From: Kalaharituber pfeilii
Lineage: Eukaryota; Ascomycota; Pezizomycetes; Pezizales; Pezizaceae
Length of the DNA stretch: 64,000 nucleotides
NCBI GenBank assembly: GCA_015179045.1
Contig: WHUZ01000019.1
Span: 682,001-746,000, forward strand
Direction: 5' to 3'
Shown: positions 36,534 to 49,008 of the stretch, piece by piece
Position numbering within the stretch: position 1 is the stretch's first letter
Layout: every line of letters starts with the position of its first letter
Translations under genes and position numbers: made by a program
The notes under the pieces: model-generated
Told to the model about the DNA's origin: nothing
What the model saw: the letters and a program-made list of their open reading frames with translations, nothing else
The model's database searches: none

Positions 36534-39500
36534 TCACTTTAATCCAAACCCTTCACTCTCTTCTACCGCCCGCCAAAGCATTTTCTCAAGTTTCTCCCGT
36601 TTCTTATACCTGTAAAGGCACAAAGCATTGAAGCAAGTCCTTGCCACCGGAAATCTATCACAATCGCCACCCAAACACACCAGTTTAATGACTAGATTGG
36701 TTGCCCCCATTGCAGGAATCCTATCGCTCCCTGTAATGAATATAAGTAGTAGTCGCTGTTCCTTAGGTGTAATCCTTTCAAAGAAGCTCCAAAACCACCT
36801 GACAACTGGATCGTTCTCTGCTGTGGGTGCATCCATACTATCATCACTCCAGCCTTCATATATCGCAACTGAACGAAGTGCAGAGATATCTAATGGCTCG
36901 TCCGACCCTCGTACAAGCAACTCTATTTCTTCCGGTCTGAATAGAGATAACGCATTTCCGGCGCACACCGTATAGAATCCTCTCTTGAAAGGCTCAAATT
37001 GTTTTGCGACTGAAGTATCTAACAAGTACGTGATGTATTTGTCAACAAAATCCTTTCTGTTCGAATTAGTAACCGGAATATTTTCGCCTCCTGGAAGCAG
37101 AGGTATTGTAAGTCTTTGGCCGAAACGATCTACTTCCACTGCAAAGTTTCTGCAATAAACCTCCTCCACATCTCCTTCAAATTCAAGGAGCTGGCGCAGG
37201 CCTCGTGCTAGTGCAGGACGAAAGATCGCGAGGTCGTCAAGTGTGTGTTTCAATGGCGGTCTTAGGGAAGCCGAGTTGAGTATGCTACCTGGTGAAGGAG
37301 ATTGAAGTAGCTTTTTAAACACGCAAGGTGGGAGTGCAACATCCAGAATCGTGGAGTTGTATATAGCCAGTCCGAACACCACTCCTATTAAGAAGAATTC
37401 TTCTGATGATTCAAAGGAATTCGGGTTAAAGTAACAATACCGAGAATCTTCGTCATAAACAAACAGGCCTGGTTTGGCATTGTATGAGCACATGTTCATG
37501 AAGGGTGTCTCGGTATCATACCGTAGTTTGGGTCGAATACGTCCCTGACCAGCAACAGGAACCATTCTTTCCTTAAGCCTCCAGCATCTACGCCGTCTTC
37601 ACCTACAAACTCAATTCGCAATCCTTTCTTGATGTCCCCCACTCCGCCGACTCCTTCACTAATCCCTCTAAGACTGTCCTCTACCAGGCAATTCCTTCGT
37701 ACCTTCAAAACCAAATACTGATTTATAGCCCTTCTGTTGGTAAGACTTGAGAAAAATGCTTCTCGTGCTTTCACTTCCATTTGCCTTCTTGCATCATATT
37801 CCAGGATGTGGATTTTTGCACCCATAGAAAATAAGAATGGGTATTGACAAAAGCAAAATTTACTGGATCTATTCTCCCAACTATCAAAGTCCGCAATTAG
37901 GTCCGCATAATCCAGAAGCATGTTATAGAAATCACTCGTTAGGATAATTTGTCCTCTATTCCGCGCCTGTTGTCGAGCTAATTCCCCAGGACTAGAAGGC
38001 CCCCATCTCTCTCTGATTGCATGGGCGAGGTACTGTATTCATATGTACTTCTGCCGTGGTTATTTGCCGAGAATAGCAGAGCCATAAACCTTGCCGCCGC
38101 TCGGATTTGCCAATCATCATGGTAAACCACTCCTCTTCCTCGTTTTCCACCCATTCCAATCCCACCCAGAGACTTTTTTCGCCCATGTTGCCGTGTAAGT
38201 CTGTATGTGATGAAGCTACCCCCCAATTCCACTATCCTCCTGAATTGATCTTCGGGTAGCCGAGAAAACCATGAGACAAGATAATGGTGGCATGTGTTTG
38301 GAAGCACAGATATAAGCCCGACAATCCTTTTGATAATTCCTGAGTGCTGTCCAGGGCCTGAACCACTATTCAAGGCATGGGATGTGGACGAGACTGCTAT
38401 TTTACTGACTTGTATGTCTTCATTATTAGGGGGGTAGTTTTCTCTTGTTTTCGTGACGGTGAAAGAAGCGCGCGAGGTCGAGAATATGATGGATATAAAA
38501 GAGGATTGCCTAAGATAATCAAGAAAAACCGTATATCACTTGGCCCTTTCAGTGACCTCCCTGGTCTTCTCAAGAAGCTCTCAGTAGCCTTCAGTAACGC
38601 ATTCATCAAATCTGATCTTGCTATCTCGATAGAATCGGCAAGCACCCATTCGTCACTATCAAAATTCGGCTGGGTGTCAAGAGGCCTCTCCTTCTCCTTC
38701 AATTTTTCGCTTGCTGTCTGGTCAACTGGGGTTCCTTCTCGCTTCCCTATTGTGTTTTCCTCCGCTCTAATAATTTCAACAAGATCCGCTCCCGCATCGA
38801 TTATTAAGTCGTACCACTCCTTGACAGATATCCAATCAACAATAGGGCTTTTAATATTCACCTTGCCTCTTGCGTTTTCTCTTTCACGCTGCTGTTCACG
38901 ATCCTTACTACGACTCTTTGCAGTGAGTAACTGCTTCCCATATTCATCCTCAATCAATGGCTTCTTATCTTTAGCTGGCTCCTCGTTATCTGCTTTCCCA
39001 AACCTAGCTTCAAAGCTCGGGGCCGATAAAGCTTCTTTCTCTTTCATATTATCTGGGAGAAAGGAATTGTTGAGACATTTCCAAGATGAGAAGCAAGCCG
39101 CGATATATCCCTCGAGAGGCTTAAACATTTTCTCGGCCAGATCCTTTTGCCTTTTCCTTCCTTCAGTATAATCAATTGAAATTGAATCATATGACCGTAG
39201 GCAAGTTGCACCCTCGTTACCTTTCAATGTAAGCTCAGCAGTTCCGACAACAACAGATTCAGGCAGTTCTTGTATATCAAGCATGGTGGTCGGGAAATTT
39301 CCTCCATCCTGAAACAGCTGCCTTTTTTCATCCAGAAGCCCAGGTAACAGCGGATGGTCAGAAGACGCTAACACGGACGAGGAAGAGTTGTCTATGGAAG
39401 AGATATTGTGTGCTTGCATCTCAAATTTGGCCTTATTTTCGAGAAAATTTGAAATGCAATATTCGATGATTGCACGCGTCTCTGATATAGATATTTCGGG

Positions 39501-40103
39501 TACTATAAAGTAAAAGTAAACAAATGCTCATGTTACATACTCGGTGAAAAAATACCTAACAACTTTTCCTCTGGAGGTGTGGTAGGTTTCAAGTCATTGA
39601 TAGTCATACAAATCATGCATCTGAATACGTTGAGATGCTTTGGCCATCGGACAGTGGAATCACAGCACATGCATTTTCCAGTTGTCTATAAAGTACATCT
39701 CTTCAGCTCTCACAATTATAATCAAAAGCCGAGAAAGGAGATCATCAAGTTCAATTTTAACACAAGAGCAAATAAAAATACTAACCAACTCTACATTGCG
39801 ATCTCCGGCACCTGGTCGCAAAGAACTATCTGAAGGCTGTCCTCTGATTGTAGGCCCTTGTTGGCCATGTGCACTACTGATTGCTGACTCTGAAGTACCG
39901 GAAATAACTTGGTACGAGTGCGATCGTGCATGGCTTCCAGAAAGCCTAGGTACTCGATCTCCTTGAGGAGGATTCCCTGTTGACGAACCCGCGCCTCCCA
40001 ACCCTATTCCGCCTGCGGCAATAGGTTGTGAATGAGTATGCGACAGGCCCTGGGGATGAGATTGGTATGAAGCTGGAATAATGCGCGATGACCAGGACGG
40101 CAT
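36534..40103 (-). CDS. HUL4: HECT-type E3 ubiquitin ligase, Hul4-like
   Basis: Six exons: 40103-39786, 39685-39556, 39502-38458, 38404-38049, 37977-37522 and 37468-36534, all in phase, giving 1079 aa. Exon 2 encodes a small zinc motif (C111-x2-C114...C129-x2-C132, with CMCCDSTVRWPKHLNVFRC). The middle has IVDWISVKEWYDLI and FLIILGNPLLYP. The HECT domain starts near DAGGLRKEWFLLLVRDVFDP and continues through YFNPNSFESSEEFFLIGVV. Near the end ARTCFN carries the catalytic Cys (about 1047), 32 residues before the C-terminus as usual. This is the Hul4 group of cytosolic/nuclear HECT ligases. The exon 3/4 donor is a weak GTCACG, supported by a CTAATAA branch site and phase. The exon 4 donor could instead be GTACCT at 38033 (five more residues). 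Confidence 0.9.
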
Positions 40104-43100
40104 TAAAGATGCTTAGCAGCCCGTTAGACTGCAACTGCAAAGGTCAGGCGGGGGGATAAGGGCAGAACTGTGCCGCAATCTGTTGCTCGGCTTTTTTAGT
40201 TGTTTTTTAGGCTCCGAGGCAAGTTCCTATTCAGATCCTTCTTCCTTTTTGGTGATATAAAGAGTGGAGCTGTAATAATCAACAGCTACTGATTGTGTGC
40301 GAACAGTAATTGAATATTATTATGTGGACCTGTACCACTATGAATCTTTCGCTTTGCTTTTTCTGGAGGGGTGAATCTGGAGTACTCAGCCCCAAAGACC
40401 GTACGACAACAGAATGATGTTTAAGACACTGATATAGACGGATAAAATCATTCATAAATACTAACAGTAGTTCTGAAAAAGATTGAGATGGAACGCAGGT
40501 CCAATTTTGTCCCTGAGGGTGGCCAAATTTGGATAAAGTCGAGCTCGAGGAATGTGGTAGAGTACTTGAGTCTGCAAGGCACTACGGTAGCATGCAACGC
40601 GAGCAAGAGTAAGCACTGAAGGATAATGACAGCTGGTTGGGTATCTCGAGCAATGTACTTGTACCTTGATCCGTGGCTGAAACCAGTGGTGGTCTGAAAG
40701 GAAGAGCTATGAGAAGAACGCTCGTGCGTAAGCCGCTGACTGAATTCACGAAGGGAGGTTGCACAAATGTTGGGCGTACGGCGTTGATGAAGGTTGGATT
40801 CGCTGGTTAACGTTAAGTAAACCTCGGCCCTGAAGCTCACAGATTTATGGATGCTGTGAATCCCGAGTCTATGTCCAGTGGTCGTAGGATCTGGGGTGCG
40901 ACGGCATGCAGTGCGCGCAGCAGAGGTTGCGAAAATTATGTAGTAGTCACTGATACATGCAAGTAAGTACTAATAGTTTCTCTGCAGTTCAAACCAAGGT
41001 ACATACTGGACTCGGCACCAGCAGCGCTGCGTGTATTAACGAGAGGAAAGGCTCAGATCACTGGCACTTGTCGACAGCGCGATAATTTACCAACCGTAGC
41101 ACAACGGCGGGCACGAGGCTCTATAGCGGGGTGATCTTGTGCGCGCGGTGGGGGTCTCGTGAATGCCCATCTTGAACCACCCCCTCAGAAGCTCACGGCC
41201 CACCCCTGGTCAGCTCCAGCATCAGCAGTATCAAGGCTGCGGAGGGAGGCGTACTGTGCAGAACGGCGGGGACGGACAATACATCCCTACACAATCTGGC
41301 TCTCCCCAATGCCGAAGCGCTGGCAATCGCCGACTCTCAAGGCGTGTACGGTGTGCCCCCTCGAAGTAACGCTCGTGCCGAGTAAGGAGCTCTGAAGATG
41401 GTCGTATGATATGACTGACCTGCGTAGACTCATGCCCAGACAAAGTACAGTAATCATTCTCTATGTACTGTACCTGAGTCTCTGGCATTATTGATCCGCT
41501 TATGCAATGCATGTACTGTACAAATCTGGAAACATGGGCCCGTCTGGCTGTTCCGAGTCCTATCATTATCCTCGCCTCAATCGCATGGTGTCTCGTTTCA
41601 AGACTACGCCATCCAAGCCCAGGCTACGAAACAACACTGGATTCGGTGTTGCAAAAGGTGGAACAGATTTGTGATTTGACATGATCATGAGATTCCTCCA
41701 CTCCACGTGCACGACTGGGAGGTTCTTGGCACTAACCAGACTAGACTGGGCCCTGCATTTACAGTAAGCCTTTACCAAGATCCTAGCTATCATGGGGGCA
41801 TGTAGTATAGTCTCGAGCAGGCAGACGTCACATGGCGTTGATGTGTAAAACTTTACCCACGAGACTACTCTACATCCCAAGGTGAGTGTAATAATGGCTA
41901 CACTTTGCAATCAGGCTAGCTACACTTCTTGGAGTAACCAGACCAGCGGAGTAACATCAGTATCAGACTGAGAATTAAGTAGTCCCATGGCCCATCGGGA
42001 AAACATTTACTACTACTGGTAGTACATCAGAAATGCACCTAAACAAATGTTGAGAAAACTCCTCTTAGACGCCTCCCTTCCTGGTTACGAGACCACCCTC
42101 CTTCCTCAATTGCAACCTTGCTCCGGCCTGGTACAGTCGAGTAGTCTTGTTATAGGCCCTGGTGCACAACACTGGGCACTTATAGCATAAGTACTTAGCT
42201 AGGTGCACAGAAATACGCTGATCTCGTACTGAAATCCGCTTTCGCCTGAACTCGGCTGCACAGCTCCATTCTCAGCGACCGGCCCTTCAATTCAGGCATT
42301 GACCTGAGAATATCCATGTCCGTTGACCCTTCCTATTTCACTCACAATCGTCAATAAGTAGTCTAGAAGTCCTGCCGAATATGGTGGGTGGCATTCCGGC
42401 GTAGGCAACCACGTCCATGCAAATATCTGCTGTTGATCTCTCTAAGGTGGGCTTAGCAGGGAAAATCTATCGCACCATTTTCACCATTTTCATTGATACT
42501 TTTAACTGCCAATTCATTCTCTCAGACGTTGATGATTCACTTTTGAAATGTTTTGATAACGATTGCCGGCGAACCGCATGCGGAGAATATGTCAAGTATG
42601 TCATTTTGCTGTGGAGTCAGGGAGCCGAGATCAACCAGAACTTTCAAGTACCTATGTTTCTTTGTTTCTGATGCATTGTTTAAATATACGTGACATTTAA
42701 TTCCAGCTATGAATTTATTCGCTTTAGGGTATATGGGGTCTGCTGTCGAGAATAGTATGAGACAGCTTCCGGATCCCAGCTCCTCATTGCCCACTACGTT
42801 TCTTTCCATTGTACTTAGTCTCATGATTGTACCCGAGCATTAGCTACTGTTACAAGGGCACCGCAGATTTCAAAATAGATGTAGTGTCTGGTAAATCAGA
42901 TGTCCTCGTGGGGCCTGGGCACGTAATATAAGATGCCGATAGGATGCTCATAAATTGTTGATATCCTGTCTTATAGCGAGAACATTATGGATGGGATGAA
43001 TTCGTCATTTTCAATTTCCTCAGCATACCTCAATCAATCATTTAGTGCCCCAACAATCCAGCAATCACCCGCGAAGACCCAACAAAAGAGGAAATAAAGG

Positions 43101-43228
43101 TGAATGAACCAATGCATGAAATGTTATGAAAAAAGGAAACAAAACAAGAACAGCCAACCAGTAAATTGAACACCCAGTAGAACCCCAATGAAATAAATTT
43201 GACATTTTTAGTGAACACACTTTTCCAA
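40104..43228. other. Intergenic, no supportable gene
   Basis: The stretch between the 5' ends of the HECT ligase side and the 3' end of the RPL3 gene. Short open frames exist (for example minus 42824-42537, 95 aa from an ATG), but they match no family I know and lack splice context. No tRNA, array or terminal repeat was seen. Confidence 0.5.
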
Positions 43229-44638
43229 CTAAGCGGACAGGTCCTTCTTGAGAGCGCCCATAAATGCTGACTTTTCCTCCTTTGTCTGGTATCCACCATG
43301 GCCAAACTTGGAAGAGGTATCGATCCATTTGAGCTCAACCTTCTCGAGCGCCTTTCGGGAAGTGTGCGTATACATAGATTTTCTGAGAGTGATAACCCGC
43401 TTCTTCACACCAGGACAAGAACCCTTGACCATAACATAGTCGTTGTTGACGATACCATATCGCACCCAACCGCCCATGGGTGTCTATCAATACAGTCAGA
43501 TATTACCCAGTGAATAAATAGGATATTGGAAAACTCACGATCTTCTTCCTTGTCACATCGAATTCAGTTGAGGCATTTGCCTCATCATCTCCCTTTCCGA
43601 CCCTGTAGATTTTGTGGTTGATAGAGGTACGATGGTGGTAACCGTCCTGACCAGCACGTGCAACAGTCCATTGCACATGAGCTGGATGCCAAGCACCAAT
43701 ACAAGCAACCTTTCTGAGACCCTTATGAGTCTTGCGGGGAAGCTTCTTGGTTCCCCATCTAGAAGTAACACCAGAGAAACCGTGACCCTTCGTAACTGCG
43801 ATTACGTCAATCATCTCATTGGTCTCGAAGATTGAATCGATTGTGATCTCCTTCTCGAAGAGGCCCTTAGCGTAATCAACCTTGTCAGCAACTTTTCCTC
43901 CATTGACTTGAATCTCCATGAGGTGAGCCTTCTTCTGCTTAAGTGGTGTCTTGCGAATCTGTGTATGGGCGAGTATTCGGACAACTGCGCAGTACTTCTT
44001 GATACGCTCAAGTTCGCGAGTAATTGGAGCCTGGTTCCCTTCGCTGTACTTCTTGGCATATTTGGTGAAGGCCTTCTTTTTGCTCTTATACCAGTTCTTA
44101 TAGAACCGACGCCTGACCTCTTCGCTCAAATGTTCGGCCCAAACAGTAGTAAGAGATCGAAGTCCGCGGGGAGTTTCAACATATCCAACAACACCAACGC
44201 AAACCATCTAGAAAACTAAGTTCAGCCTTATCAACAACTAAATGTCATTTTCGAGGGAACTCACTGGTGGAGTTTCAATTACAGTCACCGCCTCCACAAT
44301 TTCCTTCTTGTGCATCTTTGCTCCTGGTCTGTCGAGATCTCGAACAATAGTGGTCATTCCGGCCTTGTATCCAAGAGCAGCGGTAAGGTGTACAGGCTTC
44401 TTCGGGTCATCCTTGGGGAATGACTTCACTTTGCCTCGGTGCCTGGCGGCACGCTTCCTTGGGAGGAAAGCAAGGGACCCATGGCGTGGAGCTTCCTGTC
44501 ATAATTGTCAATATTCCGTGGTGAATTGAATCCAGAGGATGACAGTCCGTACATATTTCCTACAAATTTAAAGTCAGATTCCGTCCTTGATTGCGGCAGA
44601 TGCTTCCCAGAAGAAGATGGAACGTACCTGTGAGACAT
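43229..44638 (-). CDS. RPL3: 60S ribosomal protein uL3
   Basis: Five exons: 44638-44628 (11 nt), 44559-44553 (7 nt), 44495-44265, 44207-43539 and 43483-43229, giving 390 aa, the normal length for fungal uL3. The micro-exon GAAATAT joins exon 1 to exon 3 to give [17 protein letters not shown], the universally conserved uL3 start; skipping it breaks the frame. Conserved stretches are [48 protein letters not shown], the peptidyl-transferase-proximal loop ([22 protein letters not shown]) with [20 protein letters not shown], and C-terminal [12 protein letters not shown]. The protein sits near the peptidyl-transferase centre of the large subunit. Introns are 46-68 nt with GTACGT, GTACGG, GTGAGT and GTGAGT donors. 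It should be strongly expressed and growth-regulated; I identified no specific promoter element. Confidence 0.97.
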
Positions 44639-45929
44639 TGCGAACGAATATTATATCCTCGTTCACTTGGTGGTTGGTGATGGCCGTCGGAGTTGTATAA
44701 TTATCAGACTAAAATTCCAAATAGAGTGTGCTGCTACAGTTGAGTTGTGGGTAATGCCAAGATACACAATTTCGGTGGTGGGCAAGTGCAGGGTTAACCC
44801 TCAAAATAATGAAATGGTAGCATACATTGTTGTTACCCTATAATTCTACAAGTGTAGGCTATGCCTAGTTCGTAACGCTGACTAGGCTATGCATGGTAGT
44901 CAGACTATATGCATGGTCTCGTAACGCTGACTCTATGTCGGTTTGGGCAACTGCTCTGGGCACGAGAAACTGCTGTTCTCAGACCAGTCTAAAGGGGCAG
45001 GTAATGCACAAAGAGCTGGCTAACGGACGATCGTTTCCTGTCTTCTCACATGAAACTGACATGAGACCTAGTCTCAGCACCGTTATTTGGGCAGGGTGAA
45101 TAGCAGTTACTTCTGCGATCAATCAGAGAAATTTCAAGATGCTTCAAGAATTTCTCAGACTATCGTAACTAACCCACTGTTATTTCGCGAATTTGAAACT
45201 ACTTGCACCCGTGGGTACAGAAACTTCTTCGGATTTTAAACGTGTTGAGAATCTTGCTCCTTCGTATCATAAACCAACCAGAATGGCGGTAAACAAGTTG
45301 AATGGGCCTGTGAAACTGCTAGAGGCATGACGTCACATGCCTAACTGTGCTACCGCAATCGCAGCTCCATGAACTACATCAATAGTCTGTAATCTGCTTT
45401 AAGAAAGGCAGATTATCTGGATTTCTGATAGTGAATCAACTTCACTGAATTGTAAGAACAATAATGAGGCTTCGACCTTCTAACGAAGCTAAAGAAATTC
45501 CTATGGTATGTATCAGGGATTCAGGGGCATTGTTTTACCGGGTCCTTGAAACCCTGATGGCGTTACTGTACTTCATATTACCGAAACGAACTATTCTTAA
45601 TTTCTTCGCGTTCCCTGATTTAGGGATGCGTTTTTAGCGGCAGAATAGGTATTCTAGTTGAGGCGAAGTGCTTACGCACAACTTAATGAACATCCTGATA
45701 TTCCAATTTTTCTGTCAGTATTGATGTACCCTAGTCTCGGATGTGCCCATTTAGAGGCTCCTTTTGGACAACTGTATCCTCGTAACCAGGTCAACTGTTT
45801 TAAATTGTATCTGCCTTCCTTCTCATTTACCATTCAATGTATTGAATTGGAAGCACCTACCCCAATCATACTATTATTATACAACGCTTTTACCTTTGGA
45901 GCTCATTTGAAAGGTGGGGAAGTATAAAC
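44639..45929. other. Intergenic between divergent genes
   Basis: A 1.3-kb region upstream of both RPL3 (minus) and the truncated KRE6/SKN1-like gene (plus). It holds a short direct repeat of CGTAACGCTGACT (two copies near 44871 and 44921) and no gene. Promoters of both neighbours must lie here; I cannot point to defined elements. Confidence 0.5.
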
Positions 45930-46597
45930 ATGGCTCACTGCCCCCCTTTCATCTCGTTAAACTCTTCTCAACACGATGTTACCGACGAAGGAACACAATA
46001 CACCAATGATTCTTCCATATCTCAGTCTTCAACACCTACCGCACATAACTCCTGCAGATATTTGCCTATTTACCAGCACTCGATTTCTGCAGCTGTATCG
46101 ACTGAGCAACTGCTCGAGCTCCCTAAGCCACCACCCACTCAAAAGTCGACCATTCCATATCAACCCACTTCATTGAGTTCTGACATCCAATGTTTGGCAG
46201 CGATGCCAGATTTCTCTGTGAACATTGGTGACGCCCAACGATTGGGAGATCATTTGTCAGACAATTGTTACAAATCAGGCCCATCATCGTTGAGCGTCAA
46301 TAGTCACGGGTTAGGTTCTCGAATTACATGGCATCTATACACAATGAATCCGGAATCTGGATTTGTACTGTTTCCCCACGAGACTGAGAGCGATGATGCT
46401 CTTCATCAACCAGATGGAAAGGAAGCCAGAGAATATGACATCTTTACAAAACGTGGAGCATTGAATGTTGGGGGTCTTGTCTTCATCGTCGTGTGCATAT
46501 TGGCATTGTTTGTTGTTTATCCAGTGGTGTACGTATGATACAGATCCTTTCCCATGATGATATATTCCTAACCTTCGTATATAGGGCGTTTACCTAG
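45930..46597 (+). pseudogene. Truncated KRE6/SKN1-like beta-glucan synthesis protein
   Basis: An ATG at 45930 opens a Ser/Thr/Pro-rich cytoplasmic region, then a block with NPESGFVLFPHE and ESDDALHQPDGKE, then KRGALNVGGLVFIVVCILALF, a single membrane segment. This order (DDxLHxP, RGxxNxGGL, membrane helix, YPV) is that of KRE6/SKN1 proteins, type II membrane proteins whose lumenal GH16-like domain helps make beta-1,6-glucan. A 56-nt intron (46529-46584, GTACGT...ATATAG, CTAAC branch site) fits in phase, but the next exon stops after four codons (TAG at 46595), giving 203 aa. Nothing resembling the GH16 domain follows. It is either a decayed copy or a shortened protein keeping only the cytoplasmic and membrane parts. 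Confidence 0.65.
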
Positions 46598-47676
46598 TCA
46601 AAGGTGCTCGGATACAGAAGAAAATATTCCATCCCAAACCTCTTTTGCTTACACAGCTTTGGCCGCTGCAAGGCAAGCGTAACCTGCAATATTTTCCCCT
46701 ACGTCCGAGTAAGAATTCAACGGCGTCAAGCCGATTTGGCGCTTAATCATTTAGCGTATGGGGTGTTAGGTGGATGCCGGGTTACGTTTGCTGGACAGAA
46801 CTTTTTGACGAACGATACCCCCGATCGGCATCTCAAGCGCAGCTCACACGGGTCATGGAATGGAGTGGGCGCTAGTGTAGTTTGTTCAGCTATTGAACAA
46901 ACGGAGGCGTGAATATGTTAATAATCTAGTAGGTTTATCATTCCCCTAATCAATAGGTTTTTGCTAACATACCGCAGATCTCCAAAACATACACGAATCA
47001 ATGATAGTCATCGAAATCTTAAGAGATCATTCCTTACCTTCGTTACAGCAATTATGTATCTGGCACCTCCTTAACAGCTTCATGAGACTGCGCGCAATAA
47101 TGTCCAAGAAAGGAATTATGACTTCAACCTTAGACTGCATTATGTCACGATTGAGTCTATGCTCTTCGCTTTTATTAGATCAGTTATAACGGCGCTTTTG
47201 GCTTCTTTGGAATTGATAGGTATATTGGGCGTATGGAAGTTGATCATTATAGAATCAAATCGTTATTGGACTTCCCATGAGGAAGTTTGCTAAAGACATT
47301 TTACTCGTTAGGGGCTTGATCAATCTAAATTCTGCTGTTGAGATCAGCCCATACTCCGTTTTAATTTGAAATCTAACAGAGTCTTAATGTGAAGTTCGGC
47401 CTAGTGAATACAAATTTTTCTTGAATGATCTCCTGTGGCTATGCTACTCCTGTTATGATCACATTGATATTGCGAGGCATGTATAAAGAAGATATGTGAT
47501 TTTGGTCGTATGTCAAATGTGATGTTTTTATATCCGTAGGAAAAAAATTACTTCCTCACCCCATACTTCGCATGTCTTCAGGGTATTCACACATTTGGTC
47601 GGAGGCGGGCCGGCAATAATAAAATTGCTAAGTCCTGACAGCTGGTCCCTAGAGCGTTGTGAACACAAGACGTAGC
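46598..47676. other. Intergenic, no supportable gene
   Basis: Sequence downstream of the truncated KRE6/SKN1-like gene. I looked for remnants of the missing lumenal domain and recognised none. Short open frames carry no family signature. Confidence 0.5.
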
Positions 47677-47678
47677 TA

Positions 47679-48102
47679 CAGTTTTCCCTTGCTATACCGG
47701 ATCTGTAAAATCTGGCCTTTTTCGTCCGGTATAGCAAGGTTCCGTTATAGAATAAAATGCTTGGCAAAACAGAATTAGGGATGGGCAGCAAAGTTAATGT
47801 AATTGGGAACAACGACAGCCTAATTTTATTATGTAATGTTAAGTTTAGTAAGCATCTGAAGGTGAATGCAATGTGGGATAGCCAAAGATTGGACGTATCA
47901 GTGTTAGTGTATCCGGTATAGCAAATATTATTTGTATGGAGACAGGGGGGTAAGTGCCTGGCAATTCCTGTCCGGTCCGGTATTCTTAGTGCGTCCGGTA
48001 TAGCAAGAGGGTTTTGTATGGGAGCGGGATGTAGCAACCTGAGAGCATCCGGTATAGCAAGGTTTCCGGTACAACGAGGTCCGGTATAGCAAGGGAAAAC
48101 TG
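47679..48102. mobile_element. CCGGTATAGC-family pogo-like element, copy 1
   Basis: The left end CAGTTTTCCCTTGCTATACC is precisely inverted at the right end (GGTATAGCAAGGGAAAACTG), flanked by TA on both sides (47677-47678, 48103-48104). The 424-bp element repeats TCCGGTATAGCAAG at least six times near its ends in both orientations. It has no transposase. A second copy lies at 59146-59855. Ends of this type are typical of fungal Fot/pogo (Tc1/mariner superfamily) derivatives, so it is non-autonomous and needs a transposase from elsewhere. Confidence 0.85.
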
Positions 48103-48234
48103 TACTATCACTCTTCTGGCATCCACTGAAGCAGACTAGCCGCACTATGTACTAAAGTACTTACTAGTACGTACTAAGTGAAACTAGGGGTTGTCACTGA
48201 CTTACTGGGAATGGCTACCAGAAAGTACCACTAG

Positions 48235-48911
48235 TGGTTGTCACTGAATGGTTACCACACTTTACTATACTTTACTATACTTGACTGAGGCGTTTTTAGT
48301 GCCTTGGCCCCTTCGTTCATTGGCCCATTGGATGGTGGCGCAACTTACCAGCATAAGTTCTTTTACCAGTCAAAATCGACTGGTAAATGGCTGTTCTGGT
48401 AAGTAGAGCTCAGTTAGTAACCTACTTTGCTGCATACACCCACAACATTTCGCACCATATGCAGCATCCGCGTATACACATCTCGATTCACATCAACCTT
48501 CAGCGTGCATCTACAACCACAAATAACACACACATATCCTATTTATATTTATGTCTTCTTTATATGTCAATTCACCCTGGAACATTGTATTGAAGTGTAT
48601 CTTTGGCCATTTCTTCTAAATCTGAGTTGGAGTGCATCTGAATCAAGAGCCATGAGCATCATGATAGCTTTTACATTGCTTCTGAGCTCTTGCTGTATTA
48701 CAGCTCTTTGACTTAGAGTGGCATGTCGCATATAAAGTCAATACGCGTATATTGCGGTGATGTGTAGGGCATTTAGTCGTGGTAATTCATTTTACTTACT
48801 AATAAATTTCGCAGGGTTAAAAGGGGTACCTCACGGTTCCTGCCTAGTTTGGTTGGCGTATTTTCCCTGATAACTTCTGGCAACCATTCTCAATTATTCA
48901 GTGACAACCAC
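48235..48911. mobile_element. GGTTGTCACTGA-family element, inner nested copy
   Basis: The ends GTGGTTGTCACTGAAT and ATTCAGTGACAACCAC form inverted repeats, flanked by TA (48233-48234 and 48912-48913). It sits inside a related element and is about 677 bp long. The shared interior blocks show both copies descend from one family. The TA flanks suggest a Tc1/mariner-type mechanism. It has no ORF of significance. Confidence 0.8.
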
Positions 48912-49008
48912 TACTACAGTACTAACTGAGGCGCTTTTAGGTGCTTCGTTCGTTGGCCTATTGGCTGGCAGTCTCCAGTACCAACGTATTGCCTGTTACC
49001 AGACTGGT

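Noticed and set aside
42537..42824. A 95-codon minus-strand frame from an ATG
   Set aside because: Its length is within chance, and it has no domain, partner exon or conservation evidence. A plus-strand frame overlaps it.
46604..46912. A frame after the truncated KRE6/SKN1-like gene, considered as its missing lumenal domain
   Set aside because: It shows none of the GH16-type motifs and is not in frame with the spliced N-terminal part.
47528..48145. A 205-codon minus-strand frame with a repeated AIPDALR peptide
   Set aside because: It is produced by the terminal repeats of the pogo-like element and lacks independent coding signs.
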